Assembly: GCF_042661025.1 (NCBI RefSeq)
Contig: NZ_JBHSWH010000001.1
Span: 2,914,001 to 2,978,000, forward strand
DNA length: 64,000 nt
Source of the DNA: Flexivirga alba
Lineage (GTDB): Bacteria; Actinomycetota; Actinomycetes; Actinomycetales; Dermatophilaceae
Direction: 5' to 3'
Part shown: piece after piece, positions 28,344 through 36,093 of the stretch
How positions within the stretch are numbered: position 1 is the first letter of the stretch
Layout of the letters: each line of letters opens with the position of its first letter
Translations under genes and position numbers: made by a program
The notes under the pieces: generated by a model
What the model saw: the letters and a program-made list of their open reading frames with translations, nothing else
Databases searched by the model: none
Told to the model about the DNA's origin: nothing

Positions 28344-29708
28344 TCAGCCGGTCAACACCGGTGCTCGAACCTGCTCGGACGCCGCGACAGCGCCGGCCGC
28401 CAATTCGGCCTCGTCGACACGGGTGAGATGACCGTCGCGGACGACCGGCCGACCTGCGATCAGCGCGAGGTCGAGCGGTGGCGGCGTGCCGAGGACGAGT
28501 CCGGCGACCGGGTCGGCGATGCCGGCGTGGGCCAGCGTGTCCATCCGCCACAGGCACAGGTCGGCCTGCTTGCCCGGCTCGATCGAGCCGATCTGGTCGT
28601 CCCAGCCGAGCAATCGGGCGCCGCCCATCGTGGCGGCCTCGAGTGCCTGCCGGACGCCGAGTGCCGTCGGACCGCCGAGGGATCGGGCGAAGAGCAGCGC
28701 GTGCCGGGCTTCCTCCAGCAGCGAGGTCGCTTCGTTGGAAGCGGCACCGTCCACTCCGAGCCCGACGGGCACTCCGGCATCCAGCAGATCCCGGGTGCGG
28801 CATACACCCGCGCCGAGACGTGCATTGGACGACGGGCAGTGCGCGACACCGGTGCCGGTGCGTGCAAGCGTCTGAATCGCCTTGTCGTCGAAGTGGATTC
28901 CGTGTGCGAACCACACGTCGCCACCGAGCCAGCCGAGCGACTCCATGTAGTCGATCGGGGTCTGCCCGAAGCGCTCGCGACAAAAGTCCTCCTCGTCGAG
29001 CGTCTCGGCCAGGTGCGTGTGCAGCCGAACCCCGCGGTCACGCGCCAGCGTTGCGGCCTCGCGCAGCAGGTCGGTCGTCACCGAGAAGGGTGAGCACGGC
29101 GCGACGCCGACCCGGACCATGGCGTCGGGGGACGCATCGTGGTGCGTCTCTACCGCAGCGGAGGTGGCACGCAGGATCTCGTCGATCGACTCCACCACGT
29201 GGTCCGGCGGTAGACCGCCGTCGCTGCGTCCGAGATCCATCGAGCCGCGGGTGGCGAAGAACCGCACGCCGACGTCACCGGCAGCCGCGATCTCGGCACC
29301 GAGAACGTCGCCACCATCACGCGGGAAGACGTAGTGGTGGTCCATCACAGTGGTGCAGCCCGACAGTGCGAGGTGTCCGATGCCTGCCGCCGATGCCTGG
29401 CCGACGACCTGCTCGTTGATGTTGCCCCATACCGGGTAGAGCGCCGTCAGCCACTCGAAAAGCGTTGCGTCCACGGCATACCCGCGGGTCGCCCACTGAT
29501 AGAGGTGGTGGTGGGTGTTGACCAGGCCCGGTGTGAGCACGCAACCGGAGCCGTCGATGACGTCGGCGTCCTCGCCGGTCGGCACGAAGCGTCCCGGGCC
29601 AACCGACCGGATCCGCGTGCCGTCGATCACCACGTGGCCGACGGCATACTCGTGCCGCTCGGCGTCAACCGTGACGACGGTGCAGCCGTCAAGAACGGTG
29701 ACACTCAC
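28344..29708 (-). CDS. 8-oxoguanine deaminase (ATZ/TRZ amidohydrolase family)
   Basis: Zn amidohydrolase of 454 residues. Metal and catalytic motifs: PGLVNTHHHLYQW, LHTHLAETLDE, FAHGIHFDD, AHCPSSNARLGAG and LGVDGAASNE. The pattern matches the 8-oxoguanine deaminase subgroup, which converts 8-oxoguanine to urate, fitting the adjacent permease-decarboxylase gene. Cytosine or s-triazine deaminases are the alternative. The GTG start overlaps the upstream permease stop (GTGA), so the two genes are coupled. Confidence 0.85.
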   Translation of the reverse strand: MSVTVLDGCTVVTVDAERHEYAVGHVVIDGTRIRSVGPGRFVPTGEDADVIDGSGCVLTPGLVNTHHHLYQWATRGYAVDATLFEWLTALYPVWGNINEQVVGQASAAGIGHLALSGCTTVMDHHYVFPRDGGDVLGAEIAAAGDVGVRFFATRGSMDLGRSDGGLPPDHVVESIDEILRATSAAVETHHDASPDAMVRVGVAPCSPFSVTTDLLREAATLARDRGVRLHTHLAETLDEEDFCRERFGQTPIDYMESLGWLGGDVWFAHGIHFDDKAIQTLARTGTGVAHCPSSNARLGAGVCRTRDLLDAGVPVGLGVDGAASNEATSLLEEARHALLFARSLGGPTALGVRQALEAATMGGARLLGWDDQIGSIEPGKQADLCLWRMDTLAHAGIADPVAGLVLGTPPPLDLALIAGRPVVRDGHLTRVDEAELAAGAVAASEQVRAPVLTG

Positions 29709-31689
29709 GACGTCGTCCCCACCCTGCTGCGTGCGTCGTTGAGCGGCTCGGCGTCCGCGACCAGATCGTCGAAGCGGTGCCCGGCGATCTTGGCACTCTC
29801 GAGCAGCGCGGTCACCAGTTCCTGTTGCCGGGAGTTGTTCAGCCGGATGCGGCCCTGCTCGACCAGTTGCTCGACGGAACTCGTATCGCGGACACAGGTC
29901 ACCAGAGGGAAACCGAACTTCTCACGGTATGCCGCGGTTAGCGTCGACAGCTCTTCGCGCTCGTCGTCGCGCAGTTGACTGAGCATGATGGCGGCCCGGT
30001 CCCGGGTGGAGGCCTCGCCGATTTCGCCGTCCGCGACCTCGACACTGCCGAGGTCGGGATAGCCGGCGATGAGCGAGCGCTGTTTCTCGTCCGATGCGGA
30101 GAACAACGCCTCTTGGAAGGAGGCTCGCAGGTCGGGTGTGTCCTTGAACGGGCGCTGTACGTAGGCGTCCTCGATGATCCACGAGTTGCCCTGGAAGAGC
30201 GGTCCGAAGGTGCGCACGAAGTCGTCCTTGGGCATCGCGTTGACCTGTGTCAGGCCGATCACGGCGCCGGACGAGGTCGTGGCGACTCCGGCACCCCGGC
30301 TGGTGCCCACGTGGAAGAAGACCATGTAGAGCGCGAAGGCCGCGATCGAGCCGATGGTGATGCCCGAGCCGAGGAAAACCTGGTAGTCCTTCGGCAATAG
30401 GGTCGCCACGCCCGGCTCCGCGGTCACCAGCATCGCGAGCCCGAGAGAGGTCGCTACGATGATGCCGTTGCGATGGTCGTTGAAGTCGACCTTTCCGAGG
30501 GTCTGGATGCCGACCACGGCGACCGTTGAGAACATTGCGAGTCCGGCCCCACCGAGCACGCTGGACGGTATGCCGGCGACGAGCGCGCCGGCCTTGGGCA
30601 ACAGGCCGAGGATGATCATGAAGACCGCGGCGGTGGCCACGACATACCGGCTCTTGATCTTGGTGAGCCGGACCAAGCCCACGTTCTCGGCGAAACAGGT
30701 GTAGGGGAAGGAGTTGAAGACGCCGCCGATGAAGGTGGCCAGGCCGTCGGCGCGCAGCGCCCGGGAGACGTCCTCGCCGTCCACCCGCTTGCCGACGATC
30801 TCGCCGGTTGCGAAGACGTCACCGCAGGTCTCGACCATGGTCACGAGCATGACCAACACCATCGAAATGATCGCTGCGAGAGCGAATTTCGGCATACCGA
30901 AGTGGAAGGGTGTCGTGACACCGACCCAGCCGGAGCTGCTGACCGAGTCGAAGTGCGCGTCGCCGATCATCCACGCGACGAGGGTGCCGATGACCAGGCC
31001 GAGCAGCACAGCGATGGTCTGGATGAAGCCACGGAACAGGCGCTGGATGATGACGATGATGAGGATGGTCCCCAGCGCGAGGCAAAGCGTCCGCCAGCCG
31101 CCCGCAGCCAGGTGCCAGTTGCCGTGGGCGTCGGTGCTCAGGACAGAGGCGCTGTAGGAGTGCGTCTTGGGGTCCCAGCGCAGCAGCGCGTCGCCGGCGG
31201 CGACCGGCAGCAACGAGAAGCCGATGACGGTGATGACCGTGCCGGTGACGACCGGCGGGAAGAATCGCACGATCTTGCCGAAGTATGGCGCGAGCAGGAA
31301 CGTCACCACACCGGAGACGAGCACCGCGCCGTAGATGGTGAGCAGGCCGTTGACACCGCCACCGGCGTTGACGCCGATGATGATCATCGGCGACACCGCG
31401 GTGAAGGTCACGCCCTGCAGCAGCGGCAGCCGGACACCGACCTTCCAGAAGCCGATGGTCTGCAGCAGCGAGGCGATGCCGCAGGTGAACAGGTCGGCGT
31501 TGATCAGGTGGATCAGCTGATCTTGGGTCAGGCCGATCGCGCCGGCGAGCAGGATCGGGACGATGACGGCGCCGGCGTAGAACGCCAGGACGTGCTGGAG
31601 CCCGTAGACGGCGAGTTGCTGTGGGGGAGCACTTCGTCGACGGGGTGTTTTGCTTGAGGGCGCGCTTTTTCAGCAGTGGCAGCAGACAT
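29705..31689 (-). CDS. NCS2 purine permease fused to OHCU-decarboxylase-like domain (frameshifted near start)
   Basis: The N-terminal ~440 residues form a nucleobase:cation symporter-2 permease (QHVLAFYAGA after frame correction, LQGVTFTAVSPM, many helices, VETCGDVFATGE near the substrate site). The C-terminal ~170 residues (from LTQVNAMPKDDFVRTFGPLF) match 2-oxo-4-hydroxy-4-carboxy-5-ureidoimidazoline decarboxylase, the urate-pathway enzyme. The usual HPDL catalytic His is Tyr here (AGYPDLG), and the expected Glu is Asp (STRDR), so activity is doubtful. The start ATG at 31689 follows GGAAGGA. A GGGGG run (31623-31627) needs one more base to join VDEVLP to PQQLAVYGL. Substrate is probably urate or xanthine. 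Confidence 0.85.
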
Positions 31690-31993
31690 TGCGAGCGGTC
31701 CTTCCGGAGGTCAGGTGGACATCAATGATGTTGTGGCAGAGGCACTTTCGCACGGTGCGGGGCCTGGCCACAGAGTTTCCGCTGGTCACGCGAGGCGCCC
31801 GGTGTCAAGCAAGGACCGGTGCCTCGATGCGTGGGGCGAGTAGTCGCCGCTGGCATCGTTGGTTCGCTTATACGGAATACAAATTTCGACATATGAAATT
31901 TAATCGCGTGGATGAGCGTATGCCGTAGGTCACATCCAAGTCAACGAGTTGTTGAAGTTTTCTTGGCCGCACTCCTCGCGCGGCTTGTTCCTT
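31690..31993 (-). promoter_or_regulatory. Intergenic control region of the permease operon
   Basis: This 304-base stretch has no supported gene. It holds an AT-rich island (31867-31903) with the dyad AAATTTC-GACATAT-GAAATTT (31881-31901) and, on the minus strand, a TATAAG -10-like box at 31867-31872. Further up is TCAACGA-G-TTGTTGA (31941-31955), like the dyad before xdhA. A ribosome binding site for the permease is at its left end. Confidence 0.55.
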
Positions 31994-32374
31994 TCAGCCG
32001 CCGACCCGGACGCGGTTGAGGTAGTTGTAGATCGTGAAGCGCGACATGCCCATCGCTTCGGCGACGGTCTCCGCCGAATGTCGCATCTCGAACGCGCCGC
32101 GCTCCTCCAGCAGGCGGACGGCATGCTGCTTCTTCGCGCGGGGTAGCTCCGACAGGTTGCCGCCGAGTTCGTGCTCGACCGTCTGGATCAGCCGTGCCAG
32201 GCCATCGGACAGATCGCGTTCATCGAGCACGCGGACGTGAATTGTGTTGCCGTGCAGCGTTATTGGTACGTCATCGGCCTGCGGAGTGCCATCGACGACG
32301 ACTGCGCCGACGCGGCGCAGCAGGGGTCGGAGCGCGGCGGTGAGTTCCTCCGCCGGGGAGGCCTGGTCAGTCAT
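31994..32374 (-). CDS. Helix-turn-helix regulator, probable purine-cluster regulator
   Basis: 126-residue protein. The N-terminal half is a small sensor-like fold (PITLHGNTIHVRVLDERDL). The C-terminal half is an HTH like that of YheO-type regulators (RLLEERGAFEMRHSAETVAEAMGMSRFTIYNYLNRVRV, split around residue 100). The ATG at 32374 lies within the stop of the previous gene (8-base overlap), so the start further up at 32386 is not preferred. It precedes the permease operon in the same direction and is the best local candidate to bind the TCAAC...TTGTTGA dyads. No ligand can be named. Confidence 0.75.
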   Translation of the reverse strand: MTDQASPAEELTAALRPLLRRVGAVVVDGTPQADDVPITLHGNTIHVRVLDERDLSDGLARLIQTVEHELGGNLSELPRAKKQHAVRLLEERGAFEMRHSAETVAEAMGMSRFTIYNYLNRVRVGG

Positions 32375-32645
32375 CGATCCGCTCAACCTGCACGCTCACT
32401 CGCGTCGCGCCGGCGCTCAGGGCCGCGCGGGCGGCATCGCGTATGGCGGCCGTGACGACCTCGGCGTCACCGTGGACGGCGGTGCCCAGTGGACCGAGAT
32501 CGGGCTCGAGGCCGCTGGCCACCATGGCGTCCGCGGCTGCCCGGACATGACCGGGTAGCTCGCCTTCGCCCTCGAAGGGTTCAGTCGTCACCTCTGCCCG
32601 CACCAACATGTCGGCCACGATAGCGACCGGATCCCTCGACGTCAT
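32367..32645 (-). CDS. Thiamine-binding (MTH1187/YkoF-like) family protein
   Basis: 92-residue ferredoxin-like-fold protein with MLVRAEVTTEPFEGEGELPGH, GLEPDLGPLGTAVHGD and GATRVSVQVERI, matching the MTH1187/thiamine_BP superfamily. Members bind thiamine-related ligands; the role here is unknown. The ATG at 32645 is taken; an internal ATG at 32612 gives a start closer to family members and is possible. It sits in an overlapping operon between the DJ-1 gene and the HTH regulator. Confidence 0.7.
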   Translation of the reverse strand: MTSRDPVAIVADMLVRAEVTTEPFEGEGELPGHVRAAADAMVASGLEPDLGPLGTAVHGDAEVVTAAIRDAARAALSAGATRVSVQVERIDD

Positions 32646-32660
32646 GATGCGCGAAGCGCC

Positions 32661-33272
32661 TCACGCCAGGCCGTGGACCGCTGCGAACGGATCCCAGGCG
32701 CTGTCGGTGTGGACCTCGAGCTCGGTGACGACCGTCGCATCTCGCGCAACCTCGGTGCCGCACAAGTCAGCGATGAGGGCTGCCGCCATGTCCATCCCGG
32801 CAGCGACGCCCGACGACGTCCATCGGTCGCGGTCGTGCACCCAGCGTGCTGTGGTCACCCATTCCACGGTCGTGCCGAACGACGACGCCCAACCGAAAGC
32901 CAGCTTGTTGCTGGTCGCCCGGTAGCCCTCCAACAGGCCGGCAGCCGCGAGCAACGCCGAGCCGGTGCAGACCGACGTGACGAGGTCGGCGGACGTGCCG
33001 ATCGCTTTCAGTTGCTTCAGGAACGCGTCGTCCTCGACGAGTCGTCGCGTGCCCACGCCGCCGGGCACCAGGATGATGTCGGGGTCCATCAGCTCGTCAT
33101 ACGAGTGCTCGGCGACGACCTGGCCGCCTTGCGAGCTGGCGATCGGGCCACGCTGCGGCCCGTAGTAGCCGATGGTGAATCCCGGTGTCACGTAGAGCAA
33201 TTCGACTGGTCCGAAGACGTCGAGAAGCTCGAATCCGTCGAACAGGATGACGGCGACGTGGCGATCGGTCAC
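32661..33272 (-). CDS. DJ-1/PfpI family protein
   Basis: Class I glutamine-amidotransferase-like fold, 203 residues, single domain. VAVILFDGFELLDVFGPVEL opens the protein, and DIILVPGGVGTR and the nucleophile elbow TSVCTGSALLAAAGLL are conserved, resembling isonitrile hydratase-type members and the sensor half of GATase1-AraC regulators, but with no HTH. Substrate unknown. It overlaps the upstream glycosylase gene by ATGA (33269-33272). Confidence 0.85.
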   Translation of the reverse strand: MTDRHVAVILFDGFELLDVFGPVELLYVTPGFTIGYYGPQRGPIASSQGGQVVAEHSYDELMDPDIILVPGGVGTRRLVEDDAFLKQLKAIGTSADLVTSVCTGSALLAAAGLLEGYRATSNKLAFGWASSFGTTVEWVTTARWVHDRDRWTSSGVAAGMDMAAALIADLCGTEVARDATVVTELEVHTDSAWDPFAAVHGLA

Positions 33273-33847
33273 TTCGTCGCCTTAGCCTTCGCTGCGGCCT
33301 TCGCGCTCTTCTTGAATTCGCGGACCTTCTGCAACGACACGTCGTCGACGACGTCAGCGACCGAGCGGAACGAGCCGGGCTCGGCATACGGGCCGATCAC
33401 CTCACGCCAGCCGTCGGGCGTGACATCGAGTTGTTTGCCGAGCAGCGCCGCGAAGATGCGCGCCTTCTGGTCGCCGTAGCCGGGCAGTGCCTTGAGTCGT
33501 TTGAGGAGCTCTGCGCTGCTGTCGGCAGTCGTCCAGATGCGGGACGCGTCGCCGTCATACTCATCCAGCACGACCTGCGCCAACTGTTGGACGCGTCCGG
33601 CCATCGAGCGTGCATACCTGTGTATGGCGGGTGGCGTCGAGCACAGGTCGGCGAACTTCTCCGGGTCCTGCGCTGTGATGGTGCCGGGGTCGAGCGTGCC
33701 GAGCTTGTCGACGATCTTCGCGGGGCCGCGGAAGGCGTGCTCCATGCCGTACTGCTGATCCAGCAACATGCCGATCAGGAGGGCGAAGGGGTCAGTGGAG
33801 AGAAGCTGATCGGCCGTTTCGTCCTGTGCAATCCGGATGCTCACCAT
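33269..33847 (-). CDS. HhH-GPD base-excision repair protein
   Basis: 192-residue protein of the HhH-GPD DNA glycosylase family (PFALLIGMLLDQQYGMEHAFRGP, then the hairpin LKALPGYGDQKARIFAALLGK). There is no C-terminal four-Cys iron-sulfur loop, and the tail is Lys/Ala rich. Which damaged base it removes cannot be read. A TAGGCT box (33854-33859) lies six bases before the ATG, so it is probably leaderless. First of four overlapping or near-overlapping genes running to the HTH regulator. Confidence 0.82.
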   Translation of the reverse strand: MVSIRIAQDETADQLLSTDPFALLIGMLLDQQYGMEHAFRGPAKIVDKLGTLDPGTITAQDPEKFADLCSTPPAIHRYARSMAGRVQQLAQVVLDEYDGDASRIWTTADSSAELLKRLKALPGYGDQKARIFAALLGKQLDVTPDGWREVIGPYAEPGSFRSVADVVDDVSLQKVREFKKSAKAAAKAKATK

Positions 33848-33853
33848 GACAGC

Positions 33854-33859
33854 AGCCTA
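33854..33859 (-). promoter_or_regulatory. -10 box of leaderless HhH-GPD operon
   Basis: TAGGCT (minus strand) six bases from the ATG at 33847. Confidence 0.5.
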
Positions 33860-33907
33860 GAACGATCCGGGGGAAGAACTCGATGGCGCGGTGTCACTCA
33901 TTGCTCC

Positions 33908-33913
33908 TAGCGT
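33908..33913 (+). promoter_or_regulatory. -10 box of leaderless DinB-family gene
   Basis: TAGCGT seven bases before the ATG at 33921. Confidence 0.5.
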
Positions 33914-33920
33914 GGCGTCC

Positions 33921-34484
33921 ATGACTTCCGAAGCCGCGACCACACCCGAACGAGATCCGGCAGCTCGCGTGGATCCACCACCGCACGCGAATGAGGCCGA
34001 CACCTTGCTGGGCTTCCTGCGTTACCACCGCGACACGTTCCGGTGGAAGACCGGTGGCCTGACCACCGAGCAGCTTGGCGCGACGCTGCCGCCATCCGAC
34101 ATGACACTGGGCGGGATGGTCAAGCACCTCGCGCTCGTCGAGGTGTGGTGGTTCCACCAGGTGCTCCACGGAGCAGACGAGCCCGAGCCGTGGGCGTCGG
34201 TCGACTGGGATGACGACGCGGACTGGGACTGGCACTCGGCCGACCAGGACACGCCCTCGGAGATCGCGGCGCTCTACGAGGAGTCGGTGCGCATCGCCGA
34301 TGCCGGCATCGAACGGGCGCTTGCGGCCGACGGCTTCGACACCTTGTCGGTGAAGCCGGACGGCCGCAGCGGGGACCCGTTCACGCTGCGGTGGATCATG
34401 ACTCACATGATCGAGGAGTACGCCCGGCACAACGGGCACGCCGACCTGATCCGGCAGTCGATCGACGGGTTGTCAGGCGAATGA
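33921..34484 (+). CDS. DinB/DUF664 family protein
   Basis: 187-residue four-helix protein of the DinB/YfiT-like metal-binding superfamily (DTLLGFLRYHRDTFRWKTGGLT, GGMVKHLALVEVWWF, WIMTHMIEEYARHNGHADLIR). His residues in KHLALVE and EEYARHNGHAD are the expected metal ligands. Relatives are thiol-dependent transferases, but the substrate is unknown. The reading frame opens earlier at 33891; ATG 33921 is preferred from the TAGCGT box. It overlaps the GNAT gene by ATGA. Confidence 0.85.
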   Translation: MTSEAATTPERDPAARVDPPPHANEADTLLGFLRYHRDTFRWKTGGLTTEQLGATLPPSDMTLGGMVKHLALVEVWWFHQVLHGADEPEPWASVDWDDDADWDWHSADQDTPSEIAALYEESVRIADAGIERALAADGFDTLSVKPDGRSGDPFTLRWIMTHMIEEYARHNGHADLIRQSIDGLSGE

Positions 34485-34972
34485 TCAGCATTCGCAGGGC
34501 AACTGATGCTGACTGGTCGGCGATCTGGCCGATCGTGCAGGAGGTCGCGGAGGCGGGTGAGACGTATTCGCTGTTGCCGGACCTTCCCGAAGACGACGGC
34601 CGCTCAATCTGGATGGAGCCGCCGCCGGGCCAGGTCGTCGTCGCCGTCGACGAGAGTGGCGCGGTGCTCGGCTCGGCGAAAATGGGACCCAATCGGCCAG
34701 GTCCGGGATCGCACGTCGGGACGGCAAGCTTCATGGTCGCGCCGGCAGCACGTGGCCGTGGCGTCGGCCGATTGCTCGGCGAGTATGTCGTGCAGTGGCA
34801 CCGTGACGAGGGCTACCACTCGATCCAGTTCAACGCTGTGGTGGAGACCAACGCAGCGGCTGTCGTGTTATGGAAATCGTTGGGCTTCAACGTGATCGGC
34901 ACTGTGCCGGAGGCTTTCCGGCATCCGCGGGACGGTCTGGTCGGGTTGCACGTGATGTACCTCAGGCTGTAG
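34481..34972 (+). CDS. GNAT family N-acetyltransferase
   Basis: 163-residue acetyltransferase: IRRATDADWSAIWPIVQEV at the start, the acetyl-CoA loop APAARGRGVGRLLGEYV, and ETNAAAVVLWKSLGFNVIG near the end. Substrate unknown. Coupled to the DinB-family gene by ATGA. Its TAG stop (34970-34972) abuts the stop of the convergent gene, so the two stops together read TAGCTA. Confidence 0.87.
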   Translation: MISIRRATDADWSAIWPIVQEVAEAGETYSLLPDLPEDDGRSIWMEPPPGQVVVAVDESGAVLGSAKMGPNRPGPGSHVGTASFMVAPAARGRGVGRLLGEYVVQWHRDEGYHSIQFNAVVETNAAAVVLWKSLGFNVIGTVPEAFRHPRDGLVGLHVMYLRL

Positions 34973-35923
34973 CTAATCCACGAGCAGTGCGCGCCATACA
35001 TTGCTCGGGACCGCGGTCTTGGCGCACGACGCCTTCAGCTCGCGGCCTTCCTCACCGGTGACCCGCACGGACCAGGTGCGGCCATCGGTGTGGGTGACGT
35101 CGCACTCCCAGGAACCGTCGGACGCCGCTGCGCCTGTCGCAGACAGTGCAGTCAGTACCGACTCCGAAATCTGTTGTCGCACAAAGGATTCGGCGACCTG
35201 CAGAGGGGCGCGGAAGCAACTGCGGCCACGATCGTGGACGGGAGTTGCCAACTCCGTTGGCACTTCGTGCCGGCGTTCGGCCGCCAGGGCGACCTCGGCC
35301 AGCTCGGGTGTCAGCCGCGCATAGGTCTGCCCGGAGGGAAGCGCGATGCCGGTGGGGGAGAAGCGATGCCCGCCGGTGTGCGAGCACTCCCAAACGAGCC
35401 CGGGGTGCGTCTGGGCCAGGCCGAGGGCGATCGGCCGTCCCCGAACCGCGCAACACACGTCGCGCTTGCCGTTGGTGCAGATCAGCATCGCCGGATCGCG
35501 GGTCTCCTCCAACTCCGGCAAGTGCTCGGTGGCTGCGTCGGGGTCATCCTCGAGTAGCAATTCCCATGGCAACCCCAGCAATTGGGCCGGATCGTCGACC
35601 TCACCCGTCAACAACCAAGGGTCGCGGTCCAGGCAGCCCGCGATCAGCACTCGGTGTGCTCCTTCGTGCGGCTCGTCCGCGTGCGGTCCCGGCCGGCGGA
35701 TCAGCAGCATCCGGCCACCGTGGTCCGCGCAGGCACGCTCCAGGGCTCGTCCGATCTCCGGATCGAGGTGCGACTGGGTTATCGCGCTGTGTCCCCACGG
35801 ACCGTTCTGCTCCAGGCAAACCCAGAAGCGCGCGTATGACGCCGTGCCCCACGCCGGCATTGCCGCGTCATCCCATTGCACCGAGCAGGCGGACGGCGGT
35901 TGCGGGTCGGCGTGTGTGGTCAT
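34973..35923 (-). CDS. Sucrase/ferredoxin-like family protein
   Basis: 316-residue protein with the sucrase/ferredoxin-like signature: CTNGKRDVCCAVRGRP near residue 150 and WECSHTGGHRFSPTGIALPSGQTYARL, resembling thioredoxin-like [2Fe-2S] ferredoxins with Cys ligands. Biochemical role not known in bacteria. It begins at ATG 35923 and converges with the GNAT gene with no bases between stops. Confidence 0.83.
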   Translation of the reverse strand: MTTHADPQPPSACSVQWDDAAMPAWGTASYARFWVCLEQNGPWGHSAITQSHLDPEIGRALERACADHGGRMLLIRRPGPHADEPHEGAHRVLIAGCLDRDPWLLTGEVDDPAQLLGLPWELLLEDDPDAATEHLPELEETRDPAMLICTNGKRDVCCAVRGRPIALGLAQTHPGLVWECSHTGGHRFSPTGIALPSGQTYARLTPELAEVALAAERRHEVPTELATPVHDRGRSCFRAPLQVAESFVRQQISESVLTALSATGAAASDGSWECDVTHTDGRTWSVRVTGEEGRELKASCAKTAVPSNVWRALLVD

Positions 35924-36006
35924 AGTGCTGAAGTTCCTGTCTGGCTCTCGGGATGCCTTGTTGGTTGCAAGGTTACGGAGCCGTCCGTCCGCGTGCGGTG
36001 ATCAAT

Positions 36007-36093
36007 GACCGAGAGGAGCACCGATGGACCGAGAGGAGTGCGGAATCGGTCTGATTCCGTACTCCTCTCGGTGCCGCGCTACTCCTCTCGGTC
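36007..36093. terminator. Large two-tier hairpin overlapping the parC 3' end
   Basis: ACCGAGAGGAG occurs twice on the left and its complement twice on the right. The inner stem pairs 36028-36047 with 36053-36072 (20 pairs, one wobble, five-base loop). The outer stem pairs 36007-36018 with 36082-36093 (12 pairs). The structure covers the parC stop and last codons and probably ends its transcript; the doubled arms also allow alternative pairing. Confidence 0.75.

Noticed and set aside
33891..33920. Upstream start at 33891 for the DinB-family gene
   Set aside because: The TAGCGT box and the 7-base spacing support ATG 33921; the extension would place the promoter inside the gene.
36007..36093. 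Short CRISPR-like repeats
   Set aside because: Repeats are inverted pairs of 11-12 bases forming one hairpin, with no regular spacers.
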